Assembly (NCBI RefSeq): GCF_001039355.2
Contig: NW_019775515.1
Coordinates: forward strand, 66,984-90,735
Reading direction: 5' to 3'
DNA from: Lingula anatina
Taxonomy: Eukaryota; Brachiopoda; Lingulata; Lingulida; Lingulidae
DNA: 23,752 nt
Under the pieces are notes generated by a model. It worked only from the letters and a program-made list of their open reading frames with translations, did no database searches and was not told the origin of the DNA. The first letter of the stretch is position 1. Every line of letters starts with the position of its first letter. Positions 1 to 10,588 of the stretch are shown here, piece by piece. The position numbers and the translations under genes were made by a program.

Positions 1-540
1 ATTGACCTTGAATAGGAAGTGATATACTGGCAGTCAAACTGTGACCTTGAAATTGACCTTTGACCTACTTTTCGCCATAAACTGAACCTTGCAAATTTTC
101 TTTCCCTTTTATCTCCAGACCTAGCAGAGATAAGCCCAAAGTTACTATTGACTTATGGAAGTCATATGCTGTTAATCCAACAGTGACCTTGAAATTGACC
201 TTTGACACACTTTTTACCATAAACTGAACCTTTCAAATTTTTGTCCCTTTTATCTCTCAACCTGGCAGGGATACACCATTAGTTACAATTGAACTTGAAT
301 AAGAAGTCGTATATTTTCATTCTTATTTTGACCCTGAAATTGACCTTTGACCTATTTGTTATTCAAAAGTGGCACATATACACCTGCAGTGGCTATTGAA
401 ATTGAATGGGATATGTTAATGTGACCTTAAATTTGATTTGGACTACTTTTTAGCAGGAACTGCATTTTACAAATTTTTCAATTTTCATATCTCCAAAGCT
501 GGCAGAGATACGCTAGTACGTACTGTTAAAATTGAAGATG
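1..540. repeat. Degenerate ~145-bp tandem repeat with TGACCT half-sites
   Basis: The motif TGACCTTGA occurs at 3-11, 42-50 and 184-192. The double motif TGACCTTTGACCT occurs at 54-66 and 341-353, with a degraded form at 196-208. Units are about 142-145 bp apart and share the following stretch (CATAAACTGAACCTT, TTTTATCTC, GCAGAGATA). The array fades after about 500. A related copy lies at 5333-5580. Confidence 0.8.
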
Positions 541-639
541 AAGTCATATGTTATACAAAATAAGTCATTTCTGTAATAAAAAAAGTTTTATTTTCAAAAG
601 CTACACTTTCAAGAACTATGTTTTGACAAAAAGTGATGA

Positions 640-1260
640 ATCAATTAAAGTACCTATTTCAAGTAAATACACATTAAAACATATAAATGTAAAAATATTA
701 ATATAATAATTATCCATTTCAAGTATAATACAAACTAAAGTTTCTGCCTATGTATGCATACAGGTATAATACATATTAAATTAAATAATCCAACTTCAAT
801 GTAAGTCAAAATCTGCTAATCTATGCATACAAGTATAATATAGTATTAAATTATACAATTAAAACTCTATGTTTATCAGAAATTTATAAAACATACAAAT
901 ATATTTTAGGATTAAATGTATATAAAAATATCTATTTATAAACATATATTATTTAACAGTGTAAAAACAATTAAAGAGAGACCCCAAGAGATCATCCCAC
1001 GGAAATGGATTTCCTCCAAAAAATAATCAATTTTCCTGTTAAATCGTTTTAAAGGTATTTTATGGAACTGTGGATGGCCATAAGAAGCTTTTTTTTTTGG
1101 TATTTCCAAACCACTGGAGTGATCCTTTTATCAAATTAGCTGTATCAAATATAATACAAATCATCTGTTTATTGTTTTATATTAAACACTTAAAACATCT
1201 ATTTACATACATGTATAATAAAATAAAATATACATAAATGAAATATACATCTCATTTAGT
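640..1260. repeat. AT-rich region with a reiterated GTATAATA motif
   Basis: Short related strings (TATGCATACAGGTATAATA near 750, TATGCATACAAGTATAATA near 820, ACATACATGTATAATA near 1205) recur in very AT-rich sequence. No gene or known element was recognised between 541 and 1557. Confidence 0.45.
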
Positions 1261-1557
1261 TTACAGGTACAAAGACATTTTATTTTTATGCCAAGTTCGT
1301 AGTTTCAATACTGAAATACTTAAAGAAATAATAGCTCTTTGTTTTGGCCAAAAAATGAATTTTCCTGAGTAAACAACAATTTTCCCATACTTACCAATGG
1401 TTAATGAATCCATTTTTACATTTAAAATTAGTCCCTGGTATTTTTCTCTTTTCAGTGATTATAACAGAGTATAGACATCAATGGAGGTCATGTGTTCTAA
1501 AGACAAGCTCAGATATCAGAATAATAGCTATAACTGCCGTTTTTGTGGTAAAATAGA

Positions 1558-1614
1558 GTATATTATATTTCTTCAAAGTATATTATATTTCTTCACAGTG
1601 TTTTTTACTGTGAA
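1558..1614. repeat. 20-bp tandem pair followed by a perfect hairpin
   Basis: A 20-base unit at 1558-1577 repeats at 1578-1597 with one change. The arm TTCACAGT (1592-1599) pairs with ACTGTGAA (1607-1614) around a 7-base loop. Function unknown. Confidence 0.6.
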
Positions 1615-1767
1615 ATATAGATCTTATAAGAACAGTTATGATCCCTTTAAGCTGGTTTGTTTAGGTGGATAAAAGGCAACAAAGCTAAACCTGAAAATGA
1701 ACAACCATTAAACATTGTTTCCATTACAGTATGTAAACAGCTTAAATTCGAGGTCCTACATTTACAA

Positions 1768-2010
1768 TCTTACTATAACCTTGAATTTTACCTTTCACTG
1801 TTCCCCACAATTTCTTTATAAATGATAATTAATATGTACAAAAAGAAAAAAAAAGAAAAAAAATCTTGTTTACTGCATTTCCTGAAGCTTGTCAACCACA
1901 ACCGTACAGGTGGGGCCCCACTTTCTTTTTCTTTCCCATACAAATGCGCATGCCCCAGCTGGTGGTACTATACCAGGAGGCAGTATCGCCTCTCTGATCC
2001 TCTAGTTTAT
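1768..2010. repeat. Composite dispersed repeat, copy 1
   Basis: A degraded ACCTTGAA module and TTATAAAT are followed by CTTGTTTACTGCATTT, AAGCTTGTC, AATGCGC, CTGGTGGTACTATACC and end in TCTCTGATCCT. The same series in the same order occurs at 5537-5773. This is a mobile or formerly mobile repeat of unknown class. No pol III B box was recognised. Confidence 0.7.
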
Positions 2011-2159
2011 TTTTTATATTGCCTGATAAGAAACCAAGCAGTATATTATAACTTGTACTTTTATTATAGTAAAACGATTCTGTCCCAAAAGCTCTTGTAT
2101 TTGTCTGTTTTAGTGTGAAAAAAGTTTAGGAAAAATCAATGGAAAATTATAGAAAGTAT

Positions 2160-2340
2160 GTTACCTCCGCCAAGGAGGTTATGTTTTCACCCCTGTTTGT
2201 TTGTTTGTTTGTTTGTCATCAACATAACTCAAAAAAGTTATGTATGAATTTTGATAGAATTTTCAGGGTAGGCCAGAAATGGGTTAACTTAGAAGTGATT
2301 AGTTTTTGGTGGTGATCTGGATCAATAATCAATAAATTTT
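2160..2340. repeat. Hairpin-ended dispersed repeat with (TGTT)n
   Basis: ACCTCC (2163-2168) and GGAGGT (2174-2179) flank the 5-base loop GCCAA. TTATGTTTTCACCCC, a TGTT microsatellite (2194-2216) and AACATAACTCAAAAAAGTTATG follow. I recall closely similar sequence as a widespread repeat in marine invertebrate genomes; its class was not determined. From about 2350 to 2800 nothing was recognised. Confidence 0.65.
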
Positions 2341-2804
2341 ATGTGTTAATATGTTGCCTTATGAATGTTTTTGTTTTTAATTCCTCCTTGTATTGTTCAC
2401 AATTTTTCAGCTCTTGAGGTTTGACATACCAATTCTACTACTTTTTGTGGACAATCTGTACTGTTTGTTTCTTTTCATTTTTCAAGCCAGCAAGCTATGT
2501 AGAATATTTTCATAACCTTTACTTCTCAGTTACAGCTCCAGAAAAGCTATTTTTCAAAATTTAATTGTCACAGATATGTCAGTTTGATTGCAAAATGAAG
2601 TTTTAAATTACAACCTATAATTTAGCCTTGCAGACAGTACTTTTCAACTTACAGTTTTATACATCTTTCACCTTGTCATACATATGTGTAGATATATGGA
2701 TATTAAATCATTCATTATTAAATATTTAGAGGATTATTTTCTTGTTTGCATACTGCTTTCACAGACAAGTTGTCTTATCCAAGTCTCCACATAAAAAACC
2801 TACT

Positions 2805-3165
2805 TTGTGCACTGCCACCACAAACATTATGAAAAGAAAACTGTGTTACTTTATTTTCTTAACTTACAAGAATGATTCTTAGGATTGCCATACAGCTCTA
2901 TTGGATTATGATTTTTATTGAATAATGAATTAATAAATTGTTCTATTTCTGGCATTTGTGTGAACTTGAACTCTCATGGTCCTGAAACTTTTTGCTTGTT
3001 ATGCATTTTACTTACTTCTGTATTACCTGTTGTGCATAATTAAATTTTTATGTTGACTTTGCAGTTAAATATAATGTATTATTGCATCAGAATTAACATT
3101 AACCTATTTTATGCATTATTATTTCCACTTTTTGTCTGTACATTTCACAGCTTTGCTGCCTTGTG
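2805..3165. repeat. Dispersed repeat related to 19671-20066
   Basis: Shared strings in the same order include AACATTATGAAAAGAAAACT, TTAGGATTG, GTGAACTTGAACTC, TTGCATCAGAATT, TTTTTGTCTGTACATTT and CAGCTTTGCTGCCTT. The copy in the large intron has extra internal sequence. It belongs to the ~335-355-bp monomer family described at 18040-20066. Confidence 0.75.
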
Positions 3166-3220
3166 TGTTAATTTCCTCCTACTTTTCTCCTACTTTTGGG
3201 ACAAAAAAATCCTACTTTTT

Positions 3221-3705
3221 AGACAATGAAATAGGCTTAGATGTACGTTATTGTCATGCATAAATGATTTATGAAATAAACTGTCCCATTTCTTACCTCC
3301 ATAAGGATATATAATGCATTGGTATATCTTTAACCATATCAATGAAGCAAGCATTTTCTCTCCCTTACCCCCAATTTCATAGAGGGTATATTATGACCGT
3401 AAGGTTCACATTTAACCAGTTATGTAATTTTCTAAAATAAAAAAAAATTTGTTCATAAGTGTTAAGCTACACCATGTTTACGAATCATTCACCAAAGAGC
3501 AATTTCTTTCTCAAAAAATATGTTTAAAAGATTTTGGCTTTAATTTGTGTAAAATCCATAAAATATGACCTCTTGTGATATTTGACCCATTATCAATGAC
3601 CCTTTAATTGTCGTGCATTCATGACTTTTGGAATTAATTGTGTCATCCCTTACCTTCATAAGAATATACAATTTATTGATATACCTGTTACCATATAGAT
3701 TTAGT
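3221..3705. repeat. Degenerate direct duplication, ~360 bp apart
   Basis: Sequence near 3228-3345 (TTATTGTCATGCAT, CCTCCATAAGGATATATAAT, TAACCATAT, CTCTCCCTTACCC) is echoed near 3588-3725 (TAATTGTCGTGCAT, CCTTCATAAGAATATACAAT, TTACCATAT, CTCTCCCCTACCC). Interpreted as an old tandem duplication. From 3725 to about 3965 nothing was recognised. Confidence 0.55.
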
Positions 3706-3964
3706 AACCGTTCCTCTCCCCTACCCATCTGGAAAAAGTCCTTGCGGCTGCAGGGGTGGAGTTATATAAGGGGTGATAGCTCACAAAAAGCTACCGGTAT
3801 GAAAAGGCTATCATACATATTTGGACACTAGAGACATAGGTTTTACTAAAAATCACATTGAGAATTCGTCCCTGTTTTGGTACCGATTACCGAAAAGCAG
3901 GCATTTGGCTCATGGGCTATACATGTATGCTTGTTAAGCATTGTGCAATAAGACATCAGAAATG

Positions 3965-4850
3965 AAGAAAACCCTATTTTGGGCACTGTCGCGGTAGTGA
4001 CCATTAAAGGAAATTCATGTCACTTTTGATTCTCAAACTTACAGAAAAGAATGATAAGACTTGGGTTGGAAAGCTAGCCTGATTGGTTTCTCTTTCTGGA
4101 AGTTGTGCACTTTTTTCTGCAATGTTGGTATTTTAAAGGTGTGGTTTCACCAGATGAAGAAACCTATGCTAGTCATATTTTTGAATATCCGTGATACTTA
4201 TATTATGTTATTAAAATAAGTGGTGATTATGCTGTTTAACATTATGTAATATTGCATCAAATTGATAAAAACTATTTTGATTAATGCCACTGCAAATGCT
4301 CCAAAAGGGAAACTTTTTATTTTTTACTTAAATGGATGGTGGTTGATGTACAGCTCAAATTGGTAAACCAGCTTGATTGGATTATTATATCCTGATTGGT
4401 TCGTCTGTCCCATTGTCGCCGTCGCTGTCCAACACATATGACGTTCACCCCATAACTTCCAAAGCTTATTTTTGTTGTGCTCTAAATTTACTGAGTGCCT
4501 TTACTTGTTAAAGACGCAGGTTGCTTTCGAAAACCAGCAATATCAGGTTACATTTACGGTAATTATTGTTTTTTTTTATGTGTGAAATATTTTTAATTAA
4601 AAATTTCTCACACGTAAACATTTTCAGTGGCTTTAATATAGCATGGACATGAATCACTTGCTAGTTTTTCAATGTCCATGTTGCCTGTAGAACATAATGT
4701 AAGAGGGTAAGAGTGATTACCTATTTTAAAACATTATGTATCAGTGCATCTAAATTGGCCAAGAAATTATTTTGTGCACTTTTTTATGCATAATATCTTT
4801 ACATTTGACAGCAGTGCTGTCTTGTTTCCTGTTTGGTGTCTATTCATTTA
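3965..4850. repeat. Diverged copies of the large-intron repeat family
   Basis: CCCTATTTTGGGCACTG, GTGACCATT, TCATGTCACTT, CTCAAACTTACAG, TTAACATTATGTAAT and TTGCATCAAA match the monomers at 18050-19330. A GTCGCCGTCGCTGTCC stretch with ACGCAGGT and TTCGAAAACCAGCA at 4415-4545 matches the 160-bp family. A third weak copy is near 4725-4820. Order and spacing are scrambled. Confidence 0.65.
4580..4613. repeat. 34-bp imperfect palindrome
   Basis: GTGTGAAATATTTTTAA (4580-4596) is followed at once by its near reverse complement (4597-4613) with two mismatches. It could form a cruciform. Function unknown. Confidence 0.7.
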
Positions 4851-5171
4851 ATATTTATTTATAAACGTCTCTGTAGTATTTAACAAATTGTCTAATTCCT
4901 TCCCATGTTGGAATTTCTGTTCTCGTTTTACATATATACTAACATAATCCTTAATTGTCAATATAAGTGAATAAAGCCCTATATCGTATGCTTTCTCGAG
5001 CCCCAATACAATTATTTTCTGAGATTTCTCAATGACTACACCTAACTTCTCGTTTACATAATAAATGGCGCAAGTCCAAAAATATTATACATTTGAGCAA
5101 CCCCCAAAACGTCAAAAATAGTTTTCGTAGCAGCATTGCAAAACCTACCCTCTCCTGATTCTTCCTCTCTC

Positions 5172-5195
5172 TTTTTTTTTTTTTTTTTTTTTTTT
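5172..5195. repeat. Poly-T run (24)
   Basis: Homopolymer within otherwise unannotated AT-rich sequence (about 4850-5330). It could be an old poly-A tail of a retroposed sequence on the minus strand; no body was recognised. Confidence 0.8.
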
Positions 5196-5332
5196 ACTTT
5201 TCATAAGATAAATATTGGTACTGAATACCCTATGACTTATTCTGAACTGGAGCCTCTGCAGTTTCTTGTTATCTGTTTCTTTAAATGAGGGCTTAAATTT
5301 TACTTGCCAATTATCACTAAAAAATTTTTTTA

Positions 5333-5773
5333 ACTTGAATAGGGAGTCATATACTGGCTATCTAACTGTGACCTTGAAATTGGCTAAGAGATTATTCTGT
5401 GCACTTTTTGTGTCAAATTGGCATTTGACCTACTTTTCATCATGAACTGAACTTTGCAAATTTTCTGTCCCTTATATCTCTTAAACTAGCAGAGATACGC
5501 CCATAGTTACTATAAAACTTGCATATACTGGCAATCTAACTGTGACCTTGAAATTGACCTTTGACTTACTTTTCGCCATGAACCCCTTATAAATATTGAT
5601 TTTAGTATTCCCATGATTCATTATTAATTGTAGTTTTCAACAAAAATTAGAACTTGTTTACTGCATTTTTTAGAGCTTGTCGAGCACAACACTGGATGTG
5701 GTGTCCTTTATTTTACATATGAATGCGCTAACTCCACCTGGTGGTACAATACCTCTCTGATCCTTTAGTTTTC
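5333..5773. repeat. TGACCT-motif repeat plus composite repeat, copy 2
   Basis: TGACCTTGA occurs at 5369-5377 and 5543-5551, and TGACCTTTGACTT at 5555-5567. From about 5537 the sequence follows copy 1 (1768-2010): TTATAAAT, CTTGTTTACTGCATTTT, GAGCTTGTC, AATGCGCT, CTGGTGGTAC, CTCTCTGATCC. Confidence 0.75.
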
Positions 5774-6038
5774 CTTAGAGAAAGGACATTTCCAACGCCA
5801 TTCAAAATACCATTAATGTAAAATAAACCATTTTACAATATCTTTTAGAGAAAATAGTTTTTTATTCATTTCTTTTAATTTGGAGTTTTTCTATAATGGT
5901 TGGATAGGATATCTTCTGGGGTTGCATTGGGATTTTCCTTAATTTGATTCAAGGAATCGTTAGCGTTTTGTGAAAAGGGATTATGAGTTGCTCGTAGTGT
6001 TTTTATCTACCTTTTGTCAAAGTCCATATTTTGTTACT

Positions 6039-6055
6039 CCCCCCCCCCCCCCCCC
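6039..6055. repeat. Poly-C run (17)
   Basis: Homopolymer of 17 C, unusual in this AT-rich region. Length is prone to sequencing error. Confidence 0.85.
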
Positions 6056-9000
6056 GCGATACCTCCCAGTTCAATGAGAAAAAGCGCTTTGCGCCTACTC
6101 TTATTTTCTTCTTCAAGAGGCCTTTCTAGGTATAAAAAGTTTTAGTACCTTGGTATAAAGTTTTATTTATACATGTAGCTCCATTTTTGTAATCAGACAC
6201 TGTCGTTGCGCTTTTATTTTGTCTTTTCACATTCAAGTTATAATTACATACTATTGTATCCATAAATTAAAATGTGGTCGGGGAAAGTAAATATATGCAC
6301 TTAGATGTGAAATACAAACGTTTTAACCACTGTTACCTTTCTCATTATTGAAAGATTTCTCAGGCACCAGACTATCAAGAGATTTTTCATTTTTTAAATA
6401 TTTCCTAAAATTTTATTTCTTAATGATTAAATTTTATTCAAGTCGTATTTTATACCAAGTAACTTCAAACACTTTCATGATTCAATTTTATATCTTTTTT
6501 TAACTTTTGAATTTTTTTCAAAACATCCACCCTCCGATCACATTTTTTTTTAGATTGGATCTCAAACCCGAGCATTCCGAGAGAATGGCTTTTTTTTTAC
6601 TTGTGCCTGAGAAAATTTCCAAACACATATCAAGCCGTAACATAACGTGTATCACTTACTTTACTGATTTAAAAACGATTGGCAATTCAAGCTAAGGCAA
6701 TTTTAAAGTCAAAATTGAGCAGTGAGATTGGGCACCAGTTTTTAAATAATTTTTATCTTTTACCTTCTAAGGGAGACAAGTAACAAGCCCTAGCCTTTGG
6801 CTGATTGACGTGGATTGTCCTCTGAACGGAACGTTAAATGAGCCTGCAATGGATTGTTTCAATTCTGACCAAAAGAACTTATAGACTTCCGCTGTGTAAC
6901 TGTCGGTACCAGATGATGGGCCTCTCTGTACATGTTCTTTAAAGCTTTATGACAATCCAATACAGTCATTCCTTTCTCCATATAATAGTGTTCGTCACCC
7001 ATTAACTTATTAATTTGGGAATTGTCATTCTCATGAATATCTCTCTGCTCATTCCATTATTATTATTATTATATTTATATTTATTTATTTTTTATTTTAT
7101 TAATTATTGTTATTATTAGAGAGAGGCTTTCGTTATAACCTTTTTGCTCCTTTATCATTTAAATTTGTCAATCGGGGACGAAAAAATATGTTTAAAAATT
7201 TGTATTGCTTCATTTGTTCCGTGCTTTCAACCATCCAGTCGAACTTGAAAGTATCTGCCGCAGAAAAGTAACCGTCCAAAGGACGCGTAGGACACTGATA
7301 TGGTTCGGAAATGAATTGCTAGAAAATGGTTTCGGAACATAAAGTACACATATTATAGACAAATGTATCGTTTTTAACAGTATTAAATAAGTACTTAGAA
7401 TTTTATTATAATAATACTTCCTTGTACATGTTCACAACATTGTGGGTGGCAGAAGTGGGAGAGCAGATTTTCAAACTATCTTTCGTGCCAACCCGCAAAA
7501 CTTAATGGAAGTAACTTGAATGTTGTCATTAATTCACTTACAGGTATCCACATCTATTGAAATATAACACACATATATATTCTTTAAGTGTATATGAAGT
7601 TAGATTAATCTACAAATTGTCAAACTTTTAAAGAAAAAACGTTTGAATAATGCTCCAAATTCTCGAGGTCCCCCGCAAAAAAGACCTATCCTTTGTTGAA
7701 AAATACACTTTCACCAGATAAAACTGGCCAAAATTTTTTTTTAGAAAAACGGTATCTAAAAGAGGGTACAGGAGGAGACAGGATTGTGCCTGAAGTGTGA
7801 CGTCAAGTGGATTAAGAAGTGAACCCGAGTGGTAATTTTTAGCTGAAGGTGAACGGGAATGAAACAAAGGGGTCAGAAAAAAGCAGTTTTTCCAACAACA
7901 AAATGAGATAACATTTTTCCTTTGGTACTTTGGGCAGACAATGCTTGTAGAAATAATAGTTATGAGAAAATATGCGTTTGTGTAAACAGTATACCGACGT
8001 TTCATTTCAGCACTTCAGGGTGCCGCAGTATTGAATATTTCACTTGCTGCATTTATGTGGCTTGCAAAATATTAATCTATTGAGCACTGTTTCGAAGTTT
8101 ATATTAGATATTCAGCCTGTCATTCAACAATGTGTCGGTTTGGTCCTGCCCACAGTCAAATGTGCAGGCGCTATGAGTATCGTGAAGTAAACCACATTGC
8201 ACCAATTTTGCTTACATTTTTAATGAAAAGACCATGACAGGATTACCAAATACACTCAAAAATGAATAATGATGAATTTTATTTTTATTTACGCCAGTAC
8301 TTAGCTTTGCCATCTGCCGTGCATACGACCCCCCACCACCAACAAAAAAAAAAAATCAGTACCCCTGTTGTTTTCAGCGAACAACTCCATCTAAATGGCA
8401 TCCATTTGCAAAGCGACTGTCCGAAATCGTCATCAAAAGCTTTAAAGTGGGGGCAGTTGCACTAATTTGACACTTTCTTGACAATTCTTCGAGTTTTGGA
8501 ACATTTAAGTTTAAAAACACATAAAATTTATCAGGTAAGAGTGCACTTAACTTCACAGAGGTGGGAATGCACGCTGCGATCCTGAATCGGCGTTTAAATA
8601 GCGATGACATGAAATCCTTTTTCGTGAATTACAAACTAAAAAGTGGGTACCGGATATAGATAATTTAATTACTCATTTAATGTTCATGTAACCGGGTCAT
8701 TAAGTCAACAGTGGAAATCTCCACTGGGCCGAATCTGAATGGGGAAAAGAAACTACACCCTACATGTAGCTGTGGTTTCGCTGTCGTGCGCGTCTGAAGG
8801 AAATAAGACAGGATTGGGTCACAACATCTTTGATTACACAGATGACAGGATTTATTTACATATTGTTGTTTTATGAAAAGCGAAGTGTATTTCAGGTATT
8901 TAAATCCCGAAATTGAAAGATTTGTATAGTTCAACGTTTATGGGAGATAACTCTTTGTACTGAAGTTGAAAACGATGGGAACGCACAACAACACGTTTTC

Positions 9001-9328
9001 TTCACGCATCAAAATTTGCGTCGAAGGGCAATTTTGTTTTTTCTCTAGTGTGTGTGCTGTAAATGATCCCTGAGATGACCACAAAACATGGCAACAGTAT
9101 TCTGAGAGTTTTTTTCCATAAGGTACAGGTGCAAAACGGAACTGGTATGTCTGTGCCCCAGATTTACGCGCTGTTTTAGTGTCATTTTCGGCTAAGAATT
9201 AAAAGGTTTAAAAGACAAATCCATCCACTTTCACATGAAAATACCCCCATTGTAAGCCAACACATAGGAATATTTTGACAGACTTTCAAAGATGATTACC
9301 CATTGCTGTTAACCAGTATATCGTGGAA

Positions 9329-9332
<4 letters not shown>

Positions 9333-9408
<76 letters not shown>
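9333..9408. repeat. (AT)38 microsatellite
   Basis: Uninterrupted dinucleotide repeat of 76 bases about 1.1 kb before the start codon. Likely length-polymorphic. Confidence 0.95.
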
Positions 9409-9410
<2 letters not shown>

Positions 9411-10051
9411 TAGACTAATGCATACAGAAGTGTTTGATGTATACAATACCAATATGTTCCTGACCCATTCATTTACGCACATAGACCCACATTCAATTTA
9501 TCATCCATGCACACCCAGAGACGCAATGCGTAATTTCATTTGTTGATATAAATAGTGCAGATTACAAAACACACTTTGGTTGAATTGAATTGTTATCAAG
9601 ACAGGTTGCGCTATTTGGGTCAGCGTGGGATGCTGAAGGACCTGTGACAACTTGGTAAGAGCATGAGTTACAATATACACACATGCTGTCAAATATGTTT
9701 CACATTCCAGTTTTTGCACAACGCTATAGATCTTTGATTTAAAGTAGTTTCATTACCTTTCATTTTTCATTACAATGCACAACGGTATAGCCGGTCCAAA
9801 TTTGCTTTACCGATAGGACAGCCTTGTTGTCAGATTGTCCGCCTTCCGGGAACATACCAGTGCCGGCTGTCTCCTACTTTAGGGTTGAATTTGGGGTCAA
9901 ATTTCAGTTTTGACAGTGAAATATATTGTTCGTTTGAAAGCTTTCAGCGTTACATACAGCAGCTGTGCTCTCAGTTAAGATAATATAAGTACTAATTAGT
10001 GTTATCACAATTATTATTATTACTTTTATAGTTACTGTGAATTATATTAAC

Positions 10052-10090
10052 GCAGGCGAGCACATTATGCTGTGACGACGTGCCGCCTGC
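10052..10090. other. GC-rich hairpin upstream of the receptor gene
   Basis: GCAGGCG-A-GCAC (10052-10063) pairs with GTGCCGCCTGC (10080-10090): 11 base pairs with one bulged A and a 16-base loop. It stands out in an AT-rich surround. It may be a regulatory or 5' UTR structure, or the remains of a small inverted-repeat element. Confidence 0.6.
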
Positions 10091-10512
10091 TTTGAATTTA
10101 TTTATTTTGTATATCTTTATTGTAGAAATAAATCTGTTTAAAAAAGCTGTGCTTTAATTTTCTTCCCCATGGAGGCGAGAAGGTAAACACCCAGTTTGTA
10201 TCAGGGCCAAAAGTGACTCTGTGGCTAATGTGAACTGCGCTGAGACGCATGTGAATTGCGATATAAAATACTGACCTTAACACTGGTCCATATATGAGAC
10301 GACGACAGGAAACACCTCTCCGTGAGAGTAGTAAAATGCACCATTAACGGTACACCTTATGCCGAATTATGGTTTCTCCCATAAAAAAACTTGTGGAAGG
10401 GGTCTTATTGTTTGGTATCTTAATTTATGTTGAAATTAATACATGTTTATATGATGTATATCAGAGACGTAGGTATTTTGTGTCATTGCAGTGATATATT
10501 TACGGCACACAT

Positions 10513-10588
10513 ATGGGTTGGATGGAAAAGGCTCCTATAGCTAGAGTCATCGTTGGATTAGCAAGTGTTTACTTACATATTGTGGCAG
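10513..10588 (+). CDS. Exon 1: start codon and signal peptide
   Basis: The exon encodes MGWMEKAPIARVIVGLAS followed by VYLHIVA, a short basic start and a hydrophobic core typical of a secretory signal peptide. Cleavage is likely near the Gly-Ala at the join to Ig1. It ends G|GTATTG in phase 1. An in-frame TGA at 10492-10494 lies just upstream, which supports this ATG as the first usable one. A second ATG at 10522 would also keep the hydrophobic core. An AG at 10490-10491 after a mixed pyrimidine stretch could be an acceptor from an unseen 5' UTR exon. No convincing TATA box or other core promoter was found. Confidence 0.75.

Larger units (their letters stand above)
5774..10050. other. Gene-free AT-rich upstream region
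   Basis: No coding region, RNA gene or recognised element. Open frames here are short and lack domain motifs or splice context. It holds a C17 run at 6039-6055, an ATT/TTTA-rich patch near 7055-7125 and the (AT)38 microsatellite. The last part may contain the promoter of the receptor gene, but no defined site could be called. Confidence 0.6.

Noticed and set aside
1-540. CRISPR-like spaced repeats
   Set aside because: Units are ~145 bp, degenerate and eukaryotic in context; no short identical repeats with unique spacers.
1822-2118. 98-codon plus-strand frame
   Set aside because: Covers the composite repeat copy 1; no similarity to a known protein family seen.
7628-8005. 125-codon minus-strand frame
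   Set aside because: No domain, signal or splice context recognised; low-complexity composition in AT-rich DNA.
10440-10512. TATA-like strings before the start codon
   Set aside because: The whole region is AT-rich, so such strings are expected by chance; no core promoter can be called.
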